A stretch of DNA of 64,000 bases from Ga0077536 sp943370145 (GTDB lineage: Bacteria; Pseudomonadota; Gammaproteobacteria; Ga0077536): positions 1 through 64,000 of the forward strand of contig CALRPY020000006.1 in assembly GCA_943370145.1 (NCBI GenBank). The letters run 5' to 3'. Each line of letters starts with the position of its first letter. Positions within the stretch are counted from its first letter, which is position 1. The position numbers were made by a program, and so were the translations under genes. The notes under the pieces were generated by a model that worked only from the letters and a program-made list of their open reading frames with translations, was not told where the DNA came from and made no database searches. Positions 55,205 through 61,553 of this stretch are shown in pieces.

Positions 55205-57769
55205 ATGCAGGATCCAGCTGCCGACCGCGGGCGCGTGGGCCGCGGGCTCGACGGCGCGGACGCCGCACGCCGCCTCGCCGCCGAGGGCCACAACGAATTG
55301 CCCCAGGACCGCCGCCCGGGCGCGTGGCGCACGGCCTGGCGCACCTGCACCGAGCCGATGTTCCTGCTGCTGGTCGCCGCCGGCGCGCTCTACGTCGTGC
55401 TCGGCGACCTGCGCGAGGCGCTGCTGCTGCTCTTCGCGGTCTGCGTCGTGATGACCATCACCATCGTCCAGGAGCGCCGCACCGAACGCGTGCTCGAGGC
55501 CCTGCGCGACATGACGAGCCCGCGCGCGCTGGTCATCCGCGACGGGGTGCAGCAGCGCATCCCCGGGCGCGAGGTCGTGCGCGGCGACCTGCTGCTGCTC
55601 GCCGAGGGCGATCGGGTACCGGCGGACGCGGTGATGCTGTCCGGCGGCGCGGTGGAGGTCGACGAATCCCTGCTGACCGGCGAGGCGGTTCCCGTCGGCA
55701 AGCGACCATGGGACGGCCGTGAGGAATTCGCCGCGCCGGGCGGTGACGGCTTGCCCTTTCTCTATGCGGGCACGGTGCTGGTGCGTGGCCAGGCCGTCGC
55801 GGAGATCCGGCGCGTCGGCGCCGCGACCGAACTCGGGCGCATCGGCGCGGCGTTGCGCGAGGTGCGCGTCGAACGCACGCCGCTGCAGCAGGAGATCGCC
55901 CGCATCGTGGGCGTGTTCGCGCCCGCCGCGCTGCTGCTGTGTGCGATCATCGTGCTGATCCTGGGCCTTGCGCACGGCGACTGGCTTGGTGGCATGCAGG
56001 CCGGCATCACGGTCGCGATGTCGCTGCTGCCCGAGGAATTCCCGGTGGTGCTGACGGTGTTCCTCGCGATCGGGGCGTGGCGCCTGTCACGGCATCGCGT
56101 GCTGACGCGTCGCGTCGCGGTCATCGAAGCCCTGGGCGCGGCCACGGTGCTGTGCGTGGACAAGACCGGCACGCTCACCGAGAACCGCATGAGCGTCGCC
56201 GCGCTCGCGTTGCCGGCGGGCGCGGTGTTCGATGTCGCCGGCGACCGCGCCGGCGCGCTTCCCGAGGCCTTCCACGAACTGCTCGAGTTCGGCATCCTCG
56301 CGAGCGCCGTGAACCCCTTCGATCCGATGGAGCAGGCCTTCCGCGCGCTGGGAGACCGTTACCTGCACGGCACCGGACACCTGCACGGGACGTGGCAGCT
56401 CGCGCACGAGTATGGCGTCGCGCCCGGCATGCTCGCGATGACGCACGTGTGGCGCACCCTGGAGCATGCCGACTACGTGGTCGCGGCCAAGGGCGCGCCG
56501 GAAGCAATCCTCGACCTCTGCCATGCGCCGTCGGCCCGCATCGACGCGGTGCGCGCCCATGTCGACGAACTGGCCGCGCGCGGCCTGCGCGTGCTGGCGG
56601 TCGCGTGCGGCACGCACCGGGGGACGCGGTGGCCGGACCGGCAGCACGATTTCGACTATGAGTTCATGGGCCTGGTCGGGCTCGAGGACCCGCTGCGCGC
56701 GGGGGTGGCCGACGCGGTGCGGGAGTGTCGCGAGGCGGGCATCCGCGTCGCGATGATCACCGGCGACCATCCCTCCACCGCACGCGCAATCGCGCGCCAG
56801 CTGGCACTCGAGCACGCCGACGACGCGGTCACCGGCGACGTGTTGCGTGAACTCGATGTGGACGAACTGCGGCGGCGGATTGCCGCCTCGACGGTCTTCG
56901 CGCGCGTGATGCCCGCGCAGAAACTGTCACTGGTGCAGGCCTTCATCGCGAACGGCGAGGTCGTCGCGATGACCGGCGACGGTGTCAACGATGCGCCGGC
57001 GCTGCGTGCCGCGCACATCGGCATCGCAATGGGCGCGCGCGGCACCGACGTCGCGCGCGAGGCGGCGTCGCTGGTGCTGACCGACGACGACTTCGCGTCC
57101 ATCGTCCGCGCGGTGCGCATGGGTCGCCGCATCTTCGACAACCTGCGCAAGGTCACGAGTTACATCCTCGCGGTGCACGTGCCGATTGCGGTCATCGCGC
57201 TGCTGCCGCTGCTGTGTGGCTGGCCGCTGGTGCTGTTCCCGGTCCACGTCGTGTTCCTGCAGCTCGTGATCGACCCGGCCTGCTCGCTGGTCTTCGAACT
57301 CGAGGGTGAGGAACCCGGCCTGATGCGACGGCCGCCGCGGCGCCGGACGGAGCCGCTGGTCGACGCCGTTACCCTGCGCGCCGCGGTCCTGCAGGGCCTG
57401 GCCGCGACGCTCGCGGTGGTCGGCGTATACGCGCTCGCACTCCAGCGCCACCCCGCGGACGCGGCGCGCACGCTGGGCTTCACGACGCTGGTGGCGGCGA
57501 ACCTCGCGCTGATCGTGCTGAACCGCTCGCGCCGGCGCGGGTGGCTGGCGAATCTCGTCGCACCGAACCCGGCCCTGCGGCTCGTGCTGCTGGCGGCCAT
57601 CACCGGCTACGCGTGCGCGCTCACCGTGCCGTGGCTGCGCAGCCTGTTCCTGTTCGCATGGCCCGGTGGCCTGGCGCTGGCCGGCGCGGTGACGGCGGGC
57701 ACGCTCGCCGTCGCCGTGCTCGACCCGTTCACACGGCAGGACCCGGTGCGGTCCGGTCCGTCCGGCTGA
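55205..57769 (+). CDS. P-type ATPase, P2-like cation transporter
   Basis: An 854-residue P-type ATPase with all core motifs. LLTGEAVP (158-163) lies in the actuator domain, DKTGTLTEN carries the phosphorylated Asp319, and KGAPEAI and TGDGVNDAP lie in the N and P domains. The cation_ATPase_N segment is at the N-terminus. The fourth helix reads LLPEEFPVVLTVF; the PEE(F/L)P form belongs to the P2 (Ca2+/Mn2+-type) branch rather than to heavy-metal P1B pumps, and there is no CPC or N-terminal metal-binding domain. The likely ion is Ca2+, Mn2+ or another divalent cation, but this is not certain. No regulator gene adjoins it. Confidence 0.88.
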   Translation: MQDPAADRGRVGRGLDGADAARRLAAEGHNELPQDRRPGAWRTAWRTCTEPMFLLLVAAGALYVVLGDLREALLLLFAVCVVMTITIVQERRTERVLEALRDMTSPRALVIRDGVQQRIPGREVVRGDLLLLAEGDRVPADAVMLSGGAVEVDESLLTGEAVPVGKRPWDGREEFAAPGGDGLPFLYAGTVLVRGQAVAEIRRVGAATELGRIGAALREVRVERTPLQQEIARIVGVFAPAALLLCAIIVLILGLAHGDWLGGMQAGITVAMSLLPEEFPVVLTVFLAIGAWRLSRHRVLTRRVAVIEALGAATVLCVDKTGTLTENRMSVAALALPAGAVFDVAGDRAGALPEAFHELLEFGILASAVNPFDPMEQAFRALGDRYLHGTGHLHGTWQLAHEYGVAPGMLAMTHVWRTLEHADYVVAAKGAPEAILDLCHAPSARIDAVRAHVDELAARGLRVLAVACGTHRGTRWPDRQHDFDYEFMGLVGLEDPLRAGVADAVRECREAGIRVAMITGDHPSTARAIARQLALEHADDAVTGDVLRELDVDELRRRIAASTVFARVMPAQKLSLVQAFIANGEVVAMTGDGVNDAPALRAAHIGIAMGARGTDVAREAASLVLTDDDFASIVRAVRMGRRIFDNLRKVTSYILAVHVPIAVIALLPLLCGWPLVLFPVHVVFLQLVIDPACSLVFELEGEEPGLMRRPPRRRTEPLVDAVTLRAAVLQGLAATLAVVGVYALALQRHPADAARTLGFTTLVAANLALIVLNRSRRRGWLANLVAPNPALRLVLLAAITGYACALTVPWLRSLFLFAWPGGLALAGAVTAGTLAVAVLDPFTRQDPVRSGPSG

Positions 57770-57844
57770 GGGCGGTGATTGCCCGCGCCGGTGTGCGCTC
57801 TGTATGCTGCCAACCGGTCTGCCCGGTCCGATCGGAATTCTGCA

Positions 57845-58666
57845 ATGCAATATCCGCGCGTGCGCGCCCTGTGCTGTGCCCTCGTCATGTGCCTGTCGTT
57901 TGCCACATCGGCCCTGGCCGCCGGTGAGCAGTCGGAGGTCGATGTCTGGCAGACGCTGCTCAAGCCGCAGTACTTCCAGGATCGCCCGATCTCCGTCGAC
58001 AAGGCCGTCATGGAACTGCGCGTGCCGGTGCGGGCCGAGGATTCCGGCGTGGTGCCGGTCAGCCTCAACGCGAAGATCCCGCAGACCCCCGAGCGCTACA
58101 TCCAGAAGGTCTATGTCTTCATCGACAGGAACCCGAAACCGCTCGCCGGGCTCTTCCACCTGACACCGGCGATGGGCCGTGCGGACCTGTCGATGCGCCT
58201 GCGCATCAACCAGTTCACCTTCGTGCGCGTGATTGCCGAGATGAACACCGGCGAGCTGCACATGGACGAGGGCTACACACGTGCGAGCGGCGGGTGCTCC
58301 GAGCCGCCCCCGTTCCTGAAGCTGAAGGAGGCGCGCGCGAAGATCGGGCAGATGAAATTCCGCGCGAGCGACAGCAAGGACGAGTCCGGCGTTGCCCTTG
58401 GCCAGCTGATGATCAGCCATCCGAACATCACGGGCCTGCAGCTCGACCAGCGCACGCGCGCCTTCATCCCGGCGGAGTACGTGACGAAGGTCGAAATCAG
58501 CTTCAACGGCCAGCACATCATGACCGCGGAGACGGACATCTCGATCAGCGAGGACCCGAGCTTCCGCTTCTTCTTCAAGCCGCAGGGCGGCGGCACGATA
58601 GAAGCCCGCATGACCGATTCCAAGGGCCGCAGCTTCACGAAGACCTTTCCGGTCGAGGACGTCTGA
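57845..58666 (+). CDS. SoxYZ-like carrier protein (quinoprotein-dehydrogenase-associated type)
   Basis: A 273-residue secreted protein with a signal peptide ending at SALAA. The N-terminal SoxY-like domain (about 30-155) ends in GGCS, giving one carrier cysteine, Cys151. It is directly fused to a SoxZ-like Ig domain (about 165-273; FNGQHIMTAETDISIS, TIEARMTDSKGRSFTKTFPV). This matches the fused SoxYZ carrier family found beside PQQ-dependent alcohol dehydrogenase systems. Here no quinoprotein or other sox gene is close, so the partner is unknown. It lies 75 bp after the P-type ATPase gene. Confidence 0.87.
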   Translation: MQYPRVRALCCALVMCLSFATSALAAGEQSEVDVWQTLLKPQYFQDRPISVDKAVMELRVPVRAEDSGVVPVSLNAKIPQTPERYIQKVYVFIDRNPKPLAGLFHLTPAMGRADLSMRLRINQFTFVRVIAEMNTGELHMDEGYTRASGGCSEPPPFLKLKEARAKIGQMKFRASDSKDESGVALGQLMISHPNITGLQLDQRTRAFIPAEYVTKVEISFNGQHIMTAETDISISEDPSFRFFFKPQGGGTIEARMTDSKGRSFTKTFPVEDV

Positions 58667-58673
58667 GGAACCG

Positions 58674-58829
58674 ATGTCGCAGTCGGCGAAAAAGCGCGCG
58701 AAGCAGAAGGTCCGCAGTCGAGTCGCGATGCATCCGCTGCTCGGCAAGGGCGGGGCGCACGCGAAGACCCGCAAGGCCGAGCGCAAGCGCGACAAGCAGG
58801 CGCTGGCAAAGGGCATCGCCGACGCTTGA
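58674..58829 (+). CDS. small basic protein of 51 residues
   Basis: The ATG at 58674 follows the SoxYZ-like stop by 7 nt, with TGAGGA just ahead of it. The 51 residues are very basic (Lys/Arg about 30 percent) and read SQSAKKRAKQKVRSRVAMHP in the first part and KTRKAERKRDKQALAKGI in the second. It resembles small basic proteins that bind nucleic acid or ribosomes, but no family can be assigned. It could also be an unexpressed frame; the close spacing and ribosome binding site favour a real gene. Confidence 0.6.
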   Translation: MSQSAKKRAKQKVRSRVAMHPLLGKGGAHAKTRKAERKRDKQALAKGIADA

Positions 58830-58922
58830 GCCGGCCGGGGGGCCGGCGCGGCACGCACTGTCATGCCGCCGACATTTGTGAAGATTAAGGTAGTCACTTC
58901 ACGTACATGACCGGAATGTGAC

Positions 58923-59690
58923 ATGCCCCGATACTCCCGGATTGCCGCAACGGCGCTCCTGCTGCTGGCCGCGACCCTGAACGCCTGCACGACCACCCAG
59001 GTCGTCGAGCGCCCGCTGGACGACGCGCTGCTCGACGCAAAGGTGCTGGACGTCATCCGAAAGAATCCCGCCGCGGTGCTCGAGGCGCTGCAGGCGCATC
59101 AGCGCGAACAGCAGGTCGCCGCGCAGAAAGCCGAAGAGGCCGCCCTCGCGGCGCGCCTCGCCCAGCTCGATCTTGCGACGGTCGCCACGGGTTCGCCGAC
59201 CCGCGGCGCCGCCGACGGCAAGCTGCTGCTCGTCGAGTTCTCCGACTTCCAGTGCCCGTTCTGCGCGCGCGCCCAGGCGACGATCGACGAACTGATGCGC
59301 AAGCACGGCAAGGAAGTCACGCTCGTGTTCAAGCACCTGCCGATCGCGCAGATCCATTCCGAGGCCGTGCCGGCGGCGCGCGCCGCCTGGGCGGCCCAGC
59401 AGCAGGGCAGGTTCTGGGAATACCACGACCTGCTGTTCGGCGCGCAGGAAGCGCTCACGGCTGACAGTTACGCGGCCTTCGCCCGGACGCTGAAGCTTGA
59501 CCTCGCCCGCTTCGAGCGCGACCGCACGGGCGAGGCATCGGCCGCCGCCGTCGAACGCGACCTGGCGCTTGCGAACAGTCTCGGCATCCAGGGCACGCCT
59601 TTCTTCCTCGTCAACCGCGAGCCGGTCTCGGGCGCCGTGCCGGTCGCGCAGTTCGAGGCGGCGCTGGCGAAGGCGCGGGCCGCGCCCTGA
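58923..59690 (+). CDS. DsbA-family thiol oxidoreductase lipoprotein
   Basis: A 255-residue protein with lipobox ATLNAC (Cys22). A helical segment at 35-85 is followed by a thioredoxin-like DsbA/BdbD domain with the active-site motif CPFC (Cys111, Cys114) in EFSDFQCPFC, FKHLPIAQIHSEA, and the cis-proline in GIQGTPFFLVN. The protein should be anchored to the membrane and act as a periplasmic disulfide oxidase or isomerase. It lies 82 bp upstream of the UGA-interrupted redoxin gene, giving a local cluster of thiol proteins (with the SoxYZ-like carrier). Confidence 0.87.
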   Translation: MPRYSRIAATALLLLAATLNACTTTQVVERPLDDALLDAKVLDVIRKNPAAVLEALQAHQREQQVAAQKAEEAALAARLAQLDLATVATGSPTRGAADGKLLLVEFSDFQCPFCARAQATIDELMRKHGKEVTLVFKHLPIAQIHSEAVPAARAAWAAQQQGRFWEYHDLLFGAQEALTADSYAAFARTLKLDLARFERDRTGEASAAAVERDLALANSLGIQGTPFFLVNREPVSGAVPVAQFEAALAKARAAP

Positions 59691-59772
59691 GGCGCCCGTG
59701 TCCGGCTTCCAAGTTCGGCGGTCGCGCTATAGATTGGCCGGGCGAATCCCGCGTGAGACTGGAAGCGCCGAC

Positions 59773-60954
59773 ATGAACGTTTCGACGATACTCTACGACG
59801 ATCGGTCGACGGGGGGGCTGCACGCAGTCGCCGATGCCGACCACCTGTGGCTGACGAAGGCCGAGCTGGCACAGGCCACCGGCTGGAAGCTAGAACCCGA
59901 AGGCCTGTGCCGTGGTGACGCCTGCGTGCGCACGAACCCGACCTGGCTCGACGACCAGGGCCGGGTCGACCTCGCCGCTTTCGCCGCCTACATGGGCCAG
60001 CCCATCGTGCGCGAGGACGCCGCCGGCACCTGGGCCTTTGGTGACAACGTGAACGCGGTGCGCGATCAGCTCTTCTCGCTGCAGGCGCCCGATTTCACGC
60101 TGCCGGATCTCGACGGCAAGCTGCACTCGCTGTCCGATTTCCGTGGCAGGAAGGTTTTCCTCTTTTCCTGGGGCTCGTACTGAGGCTGTAGTTTCGACCT
60201 GTCCGTGTGGCAGGTGGTCTACGAAGAGCTGAAGAACGAAGGCCTCGAAATCATCGCCGTCGCGTTCGACACGGCCGGCAAGGCCGCGGTGGAATCGCGC
60301 ATCCGCGCCACCGACATCGCCGAACGTCCGCCGATGCTCGGCCGGCTGATGGGCTGGTCGGACGAGCTGTGGTCGAAGCAGGCGCCGCCGGCCTACACCT
60401 GCCTCATCGACGAGGCGCACGTCGTCGCCGAACTGTACGGCATGGTCAACGTGCCGCAGGGCGTGTGGATCGACGAGCAGGGACGCATCGTGCGGCCGAT
60501 CGAGTCGGCCGGCACCAGCGACGTGGTGCGCCACCTCGATCGCACGACCTTCGAACTGCCGGATGCTGTCGCTGCGCAGGGTGTGGCGCTGCGCAACCAG
60601 TACGTGGACGCGCTGCGCGACTGGGTGCGCAAGGGCGCGGCCAGCCGCTACGTGATGGCGCCGGACGAGATCCGCAAGCGCATGCGCGGGCCCGGCGAGG
60701 CCGACGTGCGCGCGGCCACGCACGTGCGGCTCGGTCGCCACCTGTACGCACAGGGCGCCCTGGAGCGCGCGAAGCACCACTTCAGGGAAGCGGTGCGGCT
60801 GTGTCCGGACAAGTGGAACTACCGGCGCCAGTCGAACATGCTCGACCCGGAGAGCGTGGGCCAGCTCAATGCGGGCCCCGACTTCTGGGCGGCGATCGAC
60901 GCGCTGGGCGAGCGGCCCTTCTACCAGCCGGCGGACCTGGACGCCGCCGGCTGA
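59773..60954 (+). CDS. predicted selenoprotein: redoxin-domain protein with in-frame UGA at Sec137
   Basis: The reading frame from ATG 59773 to the stop at 60954 has one internal UGA (60181-60183) and is open before and after it, with family-like sequence on both sides. Read through, it is 393 residues: an N-terminal region (1-100), an AhpC/TSA-redoxin fold (about 101-270) and a TPR-like helical tail (HVRLGRHLYAQGALERAKHHF). The UGA falls at the redox position FSWGSY-U-GCSFDL, so the active motif would be U-G-C with Cys139 as partner. A hairpin at 60197-60215 resembles a bacterial SECIS. Peroxide or disulfide reduction is the likely activity. A plain nonsense mutation in a Cys codon is the alternative. 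Confidence 0.8.
60197..60215 (+). promoter_or_regulatory. bacterial SECIS-like hairpin
   Basis: It begins 13 nt after the UGA. A 5-bp stem ACCUG/CAGGU, a single bulged U on the 5' side (60202), two further pairs CC/GG and a GUGU apical loop (60205-60208) make up the hairpin. A bulged U below a loop with a GU is what E. coli SelB recognises in fdhF. The loop starts 21 nt after the UGA, inside the usual bacterial range. Confidence 0.72.
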
Positions 60955-61553
60955 GGCGGCTGTCCCGCAGCCCCCACCCGCTCGGGCTGTCTCTTGCCCA
61001 CAGTGGTGCCCGCTCGTGGCTTGCTGTGAAAGAGGCGTGATCGAGCGGTCGGCTCTTCACCTCTCCCGTTCCGGGAGAGGTGAAGATCAACGCGCGGCCG
61101 GCCTCTCCCGCTCCGCTGTCTCTTGGTCCCCTTTGGGCGCGGGTACCGGGGTGCAGACCTTGACAGGCCACCGAGAACACCGAGAACACCGAGAGGATCG
61201 GGTGGGCAGGTGCCGCCCGGCCGGCATTGCCACGGCAGAGGCGCATTCCGCCATTCACCGTTTTTCTCCGTGTCCTCCGTGCGCTCCGTGGTGAAGCCCG
61301 GCGTTGCCGCGGCAACAGGCGCCGAATGTTGACCACGGAGCGCACGGAGGACACGGAGCAGTCGCATTTTCGAGCGTGGTCCGGGCAATGGCCATGCCGT
61401 CGACCGCTGGCTCAGCGCCACTCGAAAACTCTCGGTGTTCTCGGTGTTCTCGGAGGCCCAGCAGCACGTGGACACCGGCACCCGCGTCCAAATGCGACCA
61501 AGAGACAGCCCGTTCGGGTGGGGGCTTACTTCAATCAGCTGAGCCCATCGCCG
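60955..61553. repeat. 599-bp gap with short repeats and a full MITE-like element
   Basis: No gene is supported. Short GC-rich units (CACCTCTCCCGTTCCGGGAG, CCGGCCTCTCCCG) occupy about 61050-61112. The MITE-like element (61115-61509) follows directly, and about 45 bp of plain sequence separate it from the RND gene stop. Confidence 0.8.
61115..61509. mobile_element. MITE-like non-autonomous element, full copy B (395 bp)
   Basis: The ends form an imperfect 35-bp inverted repeat, of which the outer 14 bp (GCTGTCTCTTGGTC) match perfectly and the rest (TTTGG-CGCGGGT-CCGG) differ at about four positions. Internal nested motifs are CCACCGAGAACACCGAG, GTGTCCTCCGTGCGCTCCG and their complements. It is the inverted counterpart of the copy at 41509-41889. 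No transposase frame is inside. Confidence 0.87.

Noticed and set aside
58878..58902. Inverted repeat GTGAAG/CTTCAC upstream of the DsbA-like gene as an operator
   Set aside because: The arms are only 6 bp with a 13-bp spacer, which can occur by chance. No matching regulator is known, so it is not listed as a feature.
59773..60954. Two separate genes, one ending at 60183 and one starting at 60205
   Set aside because: The two parts are in the same frame, neither alone makes a complete redoxin fold, and the second has no ribosome binding site before its GTG. One gene with a recoded UGA explains the data better.
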